A DNA stretch of 64,000 nucleotides from Perkinsus olseni (lineage: Eukaryota > Perkinsozoa > Perkinsida > Perkinsidae). Within the stretch, counting starts at the first letter, position 1. Each line of letters starts with the position of its first letter. The translations under genes and the position numbers were made by a program. The notes below the pieces were generated by a model. The model worked only from the letters and a program-made list of their open reading frames with translations. It was not told where the DNA came from and did not search any database. This document shows, one piece after another, positions 21,001-26,500 of the stretch. The stretch covers positions 1-64,000 of the forward strand of contig JABANP010000057.1 of the NCBI GenBank assembly GCA_013115135.1. The letters are read 5' to 3'.

Positions 21001-23543
21001 CAAGGCTTGGGATAGGCAATCAACTTTCCGCTCTCGGATGCGGCCATCTGGGAAGCAGCCTGTCCCTAAGAGGCTTCTCCAGATTTGGCTCGGGTCTATC
21101 AGTCCTGTCCAGCTCCTACCACGGTGCATCCTTATCGGTGCTCTCTCAGGTTGGCCTTGGCAGTGCCCTCTCTTTGCGAAGTTTCTGTCGGCTCGGGAGT
21201 TCCCTGTCGACAGCGAGTAGCTTCCGCTTGGGTTCTGTGCTGTCTATCATTGGTGCTGCGGAATTCAGCAGCTCCCTATCCGTGAGGAGCTATCATCGTG
21301 CTGGCAGTGGATGCTCAGCGTTCGGTCTCACCAGGCTCGGCCTGTCCCTAAGTGCGCTCGATTATGTTGCACTGGGCAGCTCAATGTCGTTGAGGTGCTT
21401 CGCTAAAGTTGGCAGCAGCGCTTCGCTGGTGGGAGGTGCGATGCTCGGCTCGGCTCTCAGTGTCATAGGGCAAGCGTCCCTCGGGAGCTCCTTATCTCTC
21501 CGGTCATTCGCTAGACTGTCCGACACGGTATCGGTACTAGACTTCGTGAGTTTGGCCAGCTCTCTGTCGCTTAAATCCTTCGCCAGAGTCGGACAGCACA
21601 CTTCTGTGTTGGACCGGGCCAACTTCGGCAGTGCCTTGTCCTTGCGCAACTTCCTCAGGATCGGGAGCGGTCTCTCTCTAGTCAGTGCTGCGAGGTTCGG
21701 TGCTGGCCTGAGCTTGATTGATGAGGTTCACTTCGGTAGTTCCCTGTCCCTCCGGTCCGTAACGCGATTTGGCAGCGGGGTATCGGTCTTCGCTGGAGCA
21801 CAACTGTCATCAGCACTCTCTGTTGTTGACTCTACTGCTTTTGGCAGCTCGCTGTCCCTGCGTAGTTTTGCCCGACTGGGTAGCTACGCTAGCGTTGTGG
21901 ACTTCACGTTGCTTTCGAGCTCGCTGTCTGTCCGCAGCTTGGCTCGTCTGGGCAGCGGTCTCAGTGTTGCCAAGCAAACCTGGCTGGGAAGCACCGTATC
22001 CCTCGTCGAGTATTGCAACTTGGGCAGCTCCGTCTCCCTGCGTAGCTTTGCTAGGATGAGTAGCAAGCTCTCCATCTTGGACTACGTGGCCCTCGGTAGC
22101 TCGTTGTCGCTGAGGAGTTCGCTCAGGCTGGGTAGCGCCCTGTCCATGGTATCAACTGCACGGTTCGGATCTTCAATCTCGGCTTTGGACCTAGCCTCCT
22201 TCGGGAGTACGCTTTCTCTCAGAGGAGTGGGTCGCTTCGGAAGCGGTATGTCGGTACATGGCCTGGCCCGTATCGGGTCGCTGTACCAGCTGTCGGTGAT
22301 CGCAATGAACACCCTTAGCAGCTCTCTATCTCTGAGATCCTTCGCGCGGTTAGGCAGTAACCTTTCTGCTTTGGACTACGTAAATCTGGGTAGCTCTCTG
22401 TCTTTATCTACCGCAGCACGACTCGGTGGCTCTATTTCTGTGTTTGACACTGGTCGGCTTGGCAGCAGCATATCCGTTCTTGATGCAGTCAGGCTCGGCA
22501 GTGCACTTTCACTGCGCCATTTCTTGAGGCTGGGTAGCGTCGTATCCACTGCCTCGAGTACCACGATTGGTGCTTCGCTAAGCACGGTCGGCGCGTCCAC
22601 GTTCGGCAGCTCATTATCCTTGAGGAGCTTCAGTCGGCTAGGTAGTTCCCTCAGCGCCCTCGACTGTGCCTTGCTGGCCAGCTCCCTATCCCTTCGATCC
22701 GTTGCTCGTCTTGGCAGCTCCTTGTCGGCGCAGTCCCTCGCAGCACTAGGCAGTGCGCTATCTGTTGTAGACATTACCTTGGTGAGCAGCTCATTATCCC
22801 TCCGTGGCTTTGCTCGCTTCGGTAGTTCTCTCTCGGTTACTGGCTTAGCTCGCCTTGGGTCGCTACAAGGAGCCTCGGTCATCGATATGGTCGTTCTCGG
22901 TAGCTCCCTCTCTGTACGAAGCTTCGCTAGGCTCGGCCAGACGCTTTCGGTCTTCGACGCGGCACAGCTTGCGAGCTCTCTATCTCTCCGATCCGTGGCT
23001 CGTACGGGTAGCTCGTTCTCCGTCTACGGCTACTCCAGGTTAGGATCCTCCCAATCACTGGTCGGCTCAGCCCAGCTGGCTAGCTCGCTATCATTAAGAT
23101 CCCTGGCGAGGTTAGGTAGCAGCGTATCTCTCCTCAGCAGTGGCGTGGTCGGTGGTGGGCTCTCTGTGATCGAGCAGATTCATATTGGAAGCTCGCTATC
23201 CCTTCGTTCATTGGCGAGGCTTGGTAGCTATGCCACTGTTCTGGACTACGCCACCTTCAGCAGTTCGATGTCCATCCGAGCCTTTGCCAGGCTCGGGAGC
23301 AGCGCATCGATACACGCTGTGTCGAGCATAGGAAGCAGCCTCACCGTGCTGGACGCTGTAGCGCTAGGCAGCTCTCTGTCCTTGAGGAGCTTCGCGAGGC
23401 TCGGTAGTGCTGCTAGCGTGCTAGACTGCACTGCTCTTGGCAGCTCTCTGTCCCTGAGGGCTTTCTCACGCTTCGGCAGCGGCCTATCTGCCACGGGCGT
23501 GGCGAGATTCGGTTCCATCACCACGGCTAGTGTGATTGGGTAG
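1..23543 (+). CDS. Giant serine-rich 12-residue-repeat fibre protein, segment 1 (5' end outside window)
   Basis: The frame is already open at base 3 and coding in the repeat pattern begins before the first Met, so the N-terminus lies upstream. About 7,846 codons run without intron to a TAG at 23,541-23,543. The protein is a continuous array of 12-residue units, each with Gly-Ser at positions 2-3, Ser at 6 and aliphatic residues at 1, 5 and 7. Unit A (LGSSLSLRSFAR) has Arg at 8 and 12; unit B (LGSSVSVFGLAR type) ends in Arg; unit C (LGSSLSVLDYAT type) carries Leu-Asp at 8-9. Proline is very rare and Trp scarce, as expected of a beta-solenoid. No signal peptide or membrane span is visible here. 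The segment ends inside a 14-residue C variant where about 14 nt appear lost; the array resumes at once in another frame. Function is inferred from the C-terminal S74 domain of segment 3: an extracellular or surface fibre. Very confident it is coding, unsure of role. Confidence 0.93.
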   Translation, partial: SSLSVLGYVQMASSCSIRSLSRFGSAASVHSIARFGSAVSMLARIHLGSALSLRSFARMGSSVSIFGLSSLRAATAGVTVLDYTTLGSSISTRCFGRMGSAMSVLGLTRVASTVSVLDFVSMGSAISLSRFQRLGSALSVLGRARLSSSVSVLDYVHIGSSASLRAFSRVGSSVSVLCQARLGHQLSALDGTHLGSSLSLRGVARLGSYVSVYDTSRLGRGLSVLDFLHLGSTTSMRAVLRMGSSLSMFGSSRYGSTLSILDAATLGSGCSLRSFHRMGSSCSLFSLARLGHEVSVLNAVALGSSLSLRALTRMGSGVSVFSLCRFGSALSAIDVATLGSSVSIRCMSRMGSCLSVFGLVRFGSTASVADFATLGSACSLRSYLRMGSQCSVFSMSRLGSNLSILDMTELGSTMSLRSFSRFGSTISVYGLGRLGSSISVFDYQSVGSSLSIRSYIRLGSSASFYGMSRLGSSLSVLDFVNMGSAYSIRNYIRLGSTISVFSMQRLGSTVSTLDFINMGSTFSTKSFVRLGSTITALAVARLGSSLSTLGYASVGSALSLRSAVRLGSSLSVFGLSRLASSASILDYTGVGSTLSLRGFCRLGSTLSLFNLARMGSAASVLAFANLGSSISLRSYLRVGSVASVYSATKLGAALSAMECSLCGSSLSLRQFGRLGSSVSAFSGARLGLSLSVLDFLQLGSSLSVRKGARLGSAVSVYGRSRLAMSASVLDYLHLGSTLSLRGVSRLGSSVSGLSVARLGDALTVLAANTLGSSLSLRSFARVGSKLTVLDFANYGSSLSLRAALRAGSGISVFSTARFGATLSVLDRLRLGSCISVNSFARLGSTISVYGWAKLGDTLSAIGSVEISSALSLRSLIRMGSACSLYQGCRLGAEASVLDFMAMGSALSVRAFSRLGSSTSLFGLARFGSSLSVLDYATFGSSCSIGSFLKLGSKISVFSLARLGSSMSVLDYVGLGSSFSLRSYGRIGSTTSLFGSSRLGSSASLLDYAQCGSTLSLRSMLRLGSVFSVYNLARMGSVVSVLDFTGLGSSVSVRSYIRLGSTLSVFAKMAAGSTVSILDVSSLGSALSLRSFYRHGSTVSLYSIARLGSTISMFDAVTLGSALSLRSVARLGSEASVCGRTRFQQQMSILDCLQLGSSLSVRSVFRLGSHLSVFGNARLSAKMSVLDGMTMSSALSLRGFSRLGSTLSVFSTIQAGDNLSVLGWLRMGSTTSVIDQVSLASSLSLRSLARLGSKASVLDYLNLGSSLSLRGVSRLGSSVSAFGVARLGSSLSVLDSLTLGSSLSLQAFMRFGSSLSCYGQANFGVKVSCAGVLEFGSCMSVRSYTRLGSSCSVFSISRVGSSLSVLDWLTLGSSLSVRNLVRLGSDLSIVARQRLSSSLSVMDLVELGSGLSIRAISRLGSSLSALGWARFGDSITVLGKSHFGSSLSLRTFARLGSTASVFNRVHLGDYFSVLSTARLGSHLSVLDYATMGSSLSIRSFTSLGSAASVLDYLMLGSTLSVRNSCRLGSDLSVFSVSRIGSALSVLDFLNLGSSASLRSITRLGSTFSVQGWTRLGLTVSALDHVSLASSMSLRSMMRLGSELSLMGMARFGSTMSSLDSVAMGSALSLRSAARFGSSTSVFSVARLGSTMSVLDTVALGSSLSLRGFARFGSNLSVHAALRFGSSMSLMDCSTLGSSLSIRASSRLGSGLSLLSLAKVGSTLSVLDFVTLGSSLSLRAFTRVGSTLSAFARTAVGHALTVLSECHLGSTMSLRSFSRLGSTLSALRSVRFGDSLSLLDFGHCGSAISIRNLVRLGSTLSTLSQVRIGASISTLSFASMGSAMSLRSMVRAGSSLSLYSLIRFGSATSILDYATFASTVSLRSFARLGSTLSSFAMARLGSGVSVMEWSTLGSSISLRSYARAGSRVSVIGLARFASHVTVLDFLQLGSSLSLRDFVRLGSSCSLLGLSRLGSSASILDYVTMGSALSLRSYIRFGSNLSVASLARLGKSLTTLDCNTLGSALSLRGFSRFGSGVSVFSSLRFGSSLSLLDFGTFASSLSVRSMTRLGSGISAYGIARYGQSISVLDFIAVGSSLSVRATARLGSSLSAMATTRLGSTMSALDAIGLGSSLSLRSFVRLGSNLSVCGYQRLHGELSILDAVKFGSSLSLRSFVRQGSSVSVFSHTRAGASLSALDFAIFGSSLSLRSFSRLGSAMSCFGMARLGSTLSGLDHVHLGSMISVRSTARLGSTLSLYSVSRLGSGLSVLGWSTLGSSLSLRGMMRFGSGLSVYSTTRFGSVISVLDAVSLGSTLSVRAFARAGSTVSVIASMTMGSIASVLDATSLGSSLSLRSFCRFGSAISMLSKTRMGESLSVLDYTHLGSSVSIRSALRLGSVASILSSMKMSNTLSVMDFTALASSLSLRSTIRLGSSLSLFGVSRLGSSASVLDMVNFGSAVSLREFVRFGSSLSTVLGTRLGKDLSTLDCTLLGSSLSLRGLMRFGSSVSVLTQTKLASSLTVMDFAVCATSLSVRSVLRLGSSVSTLCATRLGDSLTALSWANLASSLSLRAACRLGSTLSLHSIARYGSSASLLDQSVLGSSLSLRSFARLGSSVSAVSTASCGASLSVIEAATVGSSLSLRSFSRVGSGLSILGLARIGSSASVLDWCKVGDSVSVLNYAHFGSSLSLRSFARLGKFATVLDFVRLGSSLSVRAFARIGSSMSALEKVRFGRDLSVLDMTNFGSTISLRSFIRYGSGISVLAGSRLGSTLTVLDCTTLSSALSLRSFMRFGSTMSVVSSTRLSDTLSVISTINMGSSISLRSLSRFGSSLTLLATARFGSSLSLLDMVDLGSSISLRSYARFGSTATVASLARLGATLTVLDACTLGSSLSLRAMCKLGSALSVREPVRAASTLSALGWARLGSSASVLEQVEFGSTLSLRSFARLGSELSLVDLAYLASSVSMRSMARLGSSLSALQIARLGQSLSVFDVASLGSSLSLRAAVRCGSGLSVIDSLRAGSTLSVLDTTRLGSALSVLGSTTLGSSLSLRSFARLGSRATVIDFTHFGSSLSLRSAARFGSGVSVLTRAILGSSLSVVDYTILSSALSVRQLLRIGSSLSLIHTTRLGETLSVLDCATLGSSLSLRDMLRVGSGLSILTSARVGSTLSVMDIATLSSSLSLRDFLRVGSSLSIVSKARLSSTLSVIDSAFFGSTVSLRSLLRAGSAVSAIQSARLGSDLSTLDVVNFGSSLSLRSFVRLGSVVSVVSYARAGTTLSVVDSVSLGSTLSLRSMARFGSAVSLLKSASLGLSLSVIDHTLVSSSTSLRSFARLGSSLSSFASCRIGSALSALGAATLGSSLSVRSLARFGSSISVQSRPTIGDAFSALGVAEFGSHASVLGCVALGSSLSLRSFARLGSKLSALDMADLGSSLSVRSFGRLGSGCSVVGNLRLGSGLSVVDMANFGSGLSLRTFFRLGSGLSVVGASRLGSSFSCLDWARLGSFTSVLEEVSLGSSLSLRSFSRLGSTASILDFVNLGSSLSIRSVTRLGSLISALSTARLGSTLTVLDQCSLGSSLSLRAAARLGSTLSVLGSGRCGQAITVLDAVTLGSSLSLRSFLRHGSKLSVLDYTILGSSLSVRRMARFAAKISVCGGVSFGSSLSLRSFIRLGSHMSVLGDSSLGKALSVIEQAEFGSSLSLRSFARLSSKVSILDYLHLGSSLSLRASTRLGSGISVISVARLGSTASILDWTRLGSTASVLDSVAFGSSLSLRSFGRLGSKVSVLDFATLGSSLSLRALLRAGSSITAAQCARIGATISVLEECTLGSALSLRSFMRIGSTLTVVDSTVLGSTLSALDQTRLGSSLSVLDNCWFGSSLSLRSFARLGSSLTLLDHVVLGSSLSLRDVARFGSSVSVISQTRLGADLSVLDSTAFGSSLSLRSFARLGSSATVLDYATLGSSLSVRSMLRLGSDLSIASHTRIGESLTALHHATLGSSLSLRSFARLGSKLTVLDYATFGSSLSLRGASRIGSYMSVFDVANLGKSLSTLDAVNLGSSLSVRGFMRFGSTISVLEESRLGSSMSVLDWAGLGSSLSLRSFLRLGSSLSSQATVLLGSAASVLDALTLGSSLSVRSLARFGSVLSTISATQCGSSLSILDATTLGSSLSVRSFARFGSSLTALDLASLGSSLSVASFMRLGSTLTVLSTTRLGESLSLLDCINLGSTMSLRGFMRFGSVLSVAEASTFGSHATVIDFVNLGSSLSLRSYARFGSTVSIIDYLALGSSLSVRGHTRLASTLSVAAATRLGDSLSAVSQLHLGSSLSLRSYARLGSKVSTLDFALVGSSLSVRSLARLGSVASVASIARLGQSLSTLDSLTLGSSLSLRSFARFGSKLSVLDCTHLGSSLSIRAASRLGSSASVYAALNIGQSLSVISLAHCGSSLSLRSFLRVGSSCSTVSSARLGERLSVLDLTNLASSLSLRQFIRLGSSASVYGVGRMGSTLSVLDYVTLGSTLSLQSLARMGSTISAYGFTRLGSTLTVLDYAMLGSSLSVRSLARFGSTVSVVGRTKLAQATSLLDCISLGSSLSLRAVLRMGSSVSAASVSRLGASVSVTSFVHLGSSLSLRTVARFGSSVSVLATGRLSSTLSVLDCAVLASSLSLRNMCRVGSAMSVLGGGRIGKHLSVVEAAMFGSALSLRSFARLGSELSTFATCKVGSAVSVLSEQSLGSSLSLRSFARLGSKLSVLDQALLGSSVSLRSCARLGSTVSIYADQRLGQSLSVLAASHLGSSLSLRGFARLGSALSVTDSLRVGSAASILSWARTSGSLSVLDATSFGSTLSLRGYGRLGSSASTLDYVTLGSSLSVRAMFRVGSSASVYGQAALGSRLSVLDAVGIGSSLSLRSLARFGSSSSVFSTTRLGESLTVLDTITLGSSLSLRAVSRLGSSMSVYSDGLIGAQLTVLAQATLGSSLSLRSFSRLGSSVSALDYTTLGSNLSLRSMARFGSAVSAAGKALLGDSLSALGASTLGSSLSLRSLARLGSKVSVVDYSCLSSSLSLRQLARFGSSLSVVERTRLGSALSVVDLVQLGSSLSVRSIARFGSSISAAAHSRIGLSVSVLDYLLLGSTLSVRSVSRLGSAISATGGAYAASVSVVGAGHLGSSLSLRSFARFGSKLSILDALALGSSLSVRAFARLGSSMSVATTASLGSAVSVQCGMNVGEALSAYDGVSFGSSLSLRSFSRLGSKLSVLDQGLFGSSLSLRSFARLGSSTSVTGSHVVGSAVSALSRARLGLTLSAFDAASLGSSLSLRSVARFGSTLSLGASGSLASSLTVLDFVTLGSSLSLRGLARIGSVTSVGMSAWLGSGLSALDCVSLGSTLSLRAVARMGSGLSLLKEAQLSSSVSTLGFSTLASSLSLRSLLRCGSTVSAFSASALGSSLSALGEASLGSSLSLRAFARFGSALSVVGSCSLSSSLSVISHTEIGSSLSLSSFARFGSSFSLFAAGNLGGAFSVLDCSTLGSSLSLRSTARVGSYISVSATARYGSGLSLLGSAHCGSSLSLRSFARLGSSASVLDYLALGSTLSVRAAARLGSCISVAGSGSYGSALSTLSNVRFGSVLSTLDSVMLGSGLSLRTFARLGSACSVASGTRLGATVSALDSSTLGSSLSLRAMARIGSELSVYCTSKFGSSLTALDFTTMGSSLSVRSLVRFGSVVSVYSESRLGSSLSIMLTTSLGSSLSLRSFARVGSQMSVFDLARLGLTLSALDSVSLGSTLSLRSAARLGSVASVLGRSVLSGSLSALESLALGSSCSLRSFARLGSTYSIAGIAGFGSTVSVFNMMSLGSTLSLRAMAKFGSSASVYGASLLGSSISVLAATTLGSSLSVRSFTRYGSELTVLEQVTSGSSLSLRSFGRLGSRASVLDTVLLGSSLSVRGFFRHGSAFSVVGHTALSDSLTVLASASLGSSLSLRSFARLGSSASVLDFLQLGSSLSVRGITRLGSSISVAQRGALGSSLSVLGSLTVGSSLSLRSFSRLGSHIRCWSDLTVLDLVNIGSSVSLRSTARLGSGLSVSGLARFGKSITLLDYASFGSTLSLRSIARLGSIVSVISVATCGSSVSVLDRCELGSSLSLRSFSRLGSKTSILDHVNLASVLSLRSFVRLGSSASVLGRASLSTTLSVLDCTSLGSSMSLRSLARLGSGISLLGLARFSSSMSLIDSAAFGSTLSLRSAARLGSSLSTFTRCSLGSALSTLAGASFASSLSLRSFSRLGSSVSALDYISLGSSLSLRSTARLGSSFSALSTGRCGGSCSVLDSSLLASSLSLRSLARLGSSVSALGFASLGSNLSVVNAANFGSSLSLRSFSRLGSKLTALDYATLGSSLSLRSAARLGSVMSVFSSAQFRKAISTMSSASLGSALSLSSFARLGSNLSLASYARLASTVSALDCVSLGSSLSLRSMLRVGSSTSVSSSTRLGSSLSCLSFVHVSSSLSVRSFARLGSAASLLGGISIGKRCSAVDLVSFGSAISLRSYTRLGSSLSTLATARLGSTISAFDCSMIASSLSLRSFSRIGSLLSSVASVRLGKDLSILDYLSLGSSLSLRSFSRLGSELSISSTANLGSSLTVFDTVMLTSSLSLRQVARFGSTLSAYSATRLGHQLSALDGCFIGSSLSLRSFARLGSSVSVGTDLKVAGSATIGGVLEMEDGVSIASFLRLGSTLSVASISRLSDSISILGYGHLGSSLSLRSFSRLGSSVSLFECARLGDAISVLGSTELASSLSLRGFSRMGSSMSVQSGSALGSSLSTLDMTSLGSSLSLRSFLRVGDSISTLTNARLGAGLSLIDMGQIGSCVSLRQFARLGSTLSLVSLARLSGSLSVVSFTELGSSLSLRYLARFGSALSVRESLRLGKSLSVIEIATLSSSLSLRNFLRAGSSASVVGRCRLGSTLTALASTNFGSTLSLRCFSRLGSAISAYGLARLGSSISTLDLIHCGSAMSLRSMIRAGSSLSVAGSRLGIGNQLSALGCGHLGSSLSLRGFSRFGSGLSVLSSSYHGASLSVLSQVGLGSALSLRSFCRLGSSLSTASSFRLGSVLSIIGAAEFSSSLSVRSYHRAGSGCSAFGLTRLGLSLSALDYVALGSSMSLRCFAKVGSSASLVGGAMLGSALSVIGQASLGSSLSLRSFARLSDTVSVLDFVSLASSLSLKSFARVGQHTSVLDRANFGSALSLRNFLRIGSGLSLVSAARFGAGLSLIDEVHFGSSLSLRSVTRFGSGVSVFAGAQLSSALSVVDSTAFGSSLSLRSFARLGSYASVVDFTLLSSSLSVRSLARLGSGLSVAKQTWLGSTVSLVEYCNLGSSVSLRSFARMSSKLSILDYVALGSSLSLRSSLRLGSALSMVSTARFGSSISALDLASFGSTLSLRGVGRFGSGMSVHGLARIGSLYQLSVIAMNTLSSSLSLRSFARLGSNLSALDYVNLGSSLSLSTAARLGGSISVFDTGRLGSSISVLDAVRLGSALSLRHFLRLGSVVSTASSTTIGASLSTVGASTFGSSLSLRSFSRLGSSLSALDCALLASSLSLRSVARLGSSLSAQSLAALGSALSVVDITLVSSSLSLRGFARFGSSLSVTGLARLGSLQGASVIDMVVLGSSLSVRSFARLGQTLSVFDAAQLASSLSLRSVARTGSSFSVYGYSRLGSSQSLVGSAQLASSLSLRSLARLGSSVSLLSSGVVGGGLSVIEQIHIGSSLSLRSLARLGSYATVLDYATFSSSMSIRAFARLGSSASIHAVSSIGSSLTVLDAVALGSSLSLRSFARLGSAASVLDCTALGSSLSLRAFSRFGSGLSATGVARFGSITTASVIG

Positions 23544-23548
23544 CTCGT
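23511..23548 (+). other. Frameshift site 1 (apparent 14-nt loss)
   Basis: The reading S-V-I at the end of a C-variant is normally followed by four residues and then L-G-S-S. Here ATT (Ile, 23,535-23,537) overlaps the TTG (Leu, 23,536-23,538) of the next unit by two bases, where a 12-nt gap is expected. That implies 14 nt missing and a change of frame, with TAG closing segment 1 at 23,541. No GT-AG intron in the right phase restores the frame that I can find. Confidence 0.75.
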
Positions 23549-26500
23549 TGTCACTACGCTCGGCGGCTCGTCTCGGCAGCTCCGTATCGATCATCGGCTC
23601 GGCCAGCTTTGGTGGTTCCGTCAGCGTCCTCGGCGAGGCTGCTCTGGGCAGTTCGCTCTCGTTACGAAGCTTCACTCGCCTCTCCGGTGCGGTTTCGGGT
23701 CTCGAGTGCTCCCTTCTGGGCAGCGCTCTGTCATTGAGAGCATTCTCTCGGTTCGGCAGCTCCCTCTCTGCATACGGTGACTTGTCACTCGGCGGGAGCA
23801 TCTCGGTACTCGACTATACTACTTTGGGAAGCTCAGTGTCCTTGAGAGCCGTAGCACGGCTTGGCAGTACGGTTTCGGTCCTGGCGGCAGGTAGGCTGGC
23901 CGGAAGCACATCGGTGCTGAGCTTTGCACATCTTGGGAGCTCCCTTTCCCTGCGTGGTTTCGCCAGACTCGGATCTAGATGCTCGATACTGGACTTCCTA
24001 TCCTTGGGTAGTTCCCTCTCGGTGAGGACACTGCTCCGCTGTGGAAGCAGCTTGTCGGTTGTTGAGAGGTCGCGATTCGCCGGCACTCTGTCGCTGCTCG
24101 ACTATGTCAACATGGGCAGCACGCTCTCCATCAGAAACATAGCCAGCATTGGTGCCCGACTCTCCGCTCTCGACTGCACTTCCCTCGGCAGTGCCCTCTC
24201 TTTGCGTGCCTTTGCTCGGCTGGGCAGTGGTCTCTCCGTTACTGGGTTGCAGAGGGTTGGTTCAGTCTACTCGGTCTCTGTTATAGACCAGATCTCGCTG
24301 GGCAGCTCCCTATCGGTGCGGAGTATGGCAAGGATGGGAAGTCTCACTTCTATAGTCGGGTCCTCGTTGCTTGGTGGTGCCCTCTCTGCAATAGGGCACT
24401 CATCGGTCGGCAGCTCCCTTTCTCTACGTTCCTTCGCTCGTCTTGGCGATGGCATTACTGTATTGGACCAGTGCGCCCTGGGTAGCTCCCTGTCGCTCAG
24501 GACGGCAGCTCGATGCGGTAGCAGTCTCTCCGTCCTTCTCGGTGCTCGCCTCGGTGGCTCGTTGTCTGTACAGCATGAGGCTCACTTGGAGAGTTCCCTG
24601 TCCCTTCGCTCCTTCGCCAGACTGAGTGATCAGCTCTCCGTGATCGACTCGGTCGCCTTCGGTAGCACTCTATCGCTGAGGTCCGTCGCCAGACTGGCTT
24701 CAAGCGCTAGCGTGCTTGACTCTGGCTGCTTCGGTAGCTCCTTGTCCTTGCGCAACTTCGCTAGGCTTGGCAGTGGCATCTCCGTGGCTGGTCTGTGCAG
24801 AGTTGGCTCCGTGTACAAGCTGTCTACGATAGCGGCCGGAGTATTCGGCAGCTCTCTAAGTCTGCGATCCTTCGCGAGACTAGGCAGTGCGGCTACGGTC
24901 TTTGATTATACCTCACTCGGTAGCAGCCTTTCCTGCCGAAGCTTTGCAAGGATAGGCAGCAGCCTCTCAGTCGGATCCAGTGGCAAGAGTGCCCTTGCTG
25001 GACCTCTATCCCTCTTCGATGCCGTTCAGTGCGGCTCCTCTCTGTCGCTGCGGTCCTTCTTGCGAATCGGCAGTGGCGTGTCCGCGGCTGGACTGGGCAC
25101 TGTGGGGTCCATGAGCTCGGTGTCTGTGATTGGGTGTGCGGCCTTCGGAAGCTCGCTCTCTTTGCGGTCTTTCGCTAGGCTCGGCAGCAAGGTGTCGATT
25201 CTAGATTATACGAGCCTCGGCAGCAGCCTGTCGGTGAGGTCGGCAGTGCGCTTCGGCAGCTCCATATCAACTGCCTCGGTGGCCAGCTTCGGCTCCGTAT
25301 CTCTCGCATCATGTGTCGGCTACGTCCATATTGGTAGCACCCTTTCCCTCCGCGGCTTCGGTCGCCTTGGTTCTCGCCTGAGCGTGTTCGATGCTGCAAG
25401 TCTAGGCAGCATGCTCTCGCTCCGCTCCTTCGCCCGGCTTGGAAGTGCTGCCTCAGTGACCGGCCTGGCACGATTGGGCTCGGTTTACAAGCTCAGCGTT
25501 ATCGATGGCACTTATCTGAGTAGCAGCCTCTCCCTGCGCAGCTTTGCTCGCCTAGGGAACAGCCTGTCAAGCGCTGGAACGGCTCATGTTGGTTCTGCCA
25601 TCTCGGCTCTCTCCTTCATCAGATCTGGTGCATCACTATCTGTGCTGGAGGGCTCACAGTTCGGTAGCTCACTCTCCCTGCGCAGCTTTGGTCGGCTGGG
25701 CTCCCGTCTCTCTATACTGGACGCGGTGTGCCTCGGCAGTGCCCTCTCTGTACGTGCGGTGGCGCGTATTGGAAGCACAATATCTACTGCTGGCTTCTCC
25801 AGGATTGGCCAGTCGCTCTCAGTGGTTTCCGAGACACATCTGGGGAGCTCTCTGTCACTACGAAGCTTCGGTCGCCTCGGTGACAGTGCATCCGTCTTCG
25901 ATGCAGTATTATTGAGTAGCGCGCTGTCCTTGAGATCCCTCGCCAGACTCGGCAGTGGCGTATCTATCACTGGCCTCGTCCGCCTAGGGTCGCTCTATGC
26001 TCTATCAACTATTGCATCGACGACTCTTGGCAGCGCTCTCTCAGTGAGGTCCCTTGCTCGCCTGGGCAGTGGACTCTCAGCGGTAGCCGGTGGGTCCTTC
26101 GGGGGGACCTTGAGTACCATAGGTCAGGCCCATCTGGGTAGCAGCTTATCTCTTCGAGGCTTCGCAAGACTTGGCTCTTCGGTATCAGTGCTCGACTACC
26201 TCGCCCTTGGTAGCTCATTGTCAGTACGTGCGGTACTGCGTCAAGGAAGCTCCATCTCTGTGGCATCATCAGCCCTGCTCAGCGGCAGCATCAGTGTCCT
26301 TGGGCAATCCGCGATCGGCAGCAGTTTGTCGCTGCGGAGCTTTGCTCGGCTTGGAAGCTCTGCAAGCGTTCTCGAGTCTTCGACTTTCGGTAGTTCTCTC
26401 TCTCTAAGGAGCTTCGCTCGACTCGGCAGTGGTATCTCTGTTGCTAGTTTGGCAAGAGTCGGATCTGTCTACAAGATCTCCGTTATCGCTGGCATGTCTA

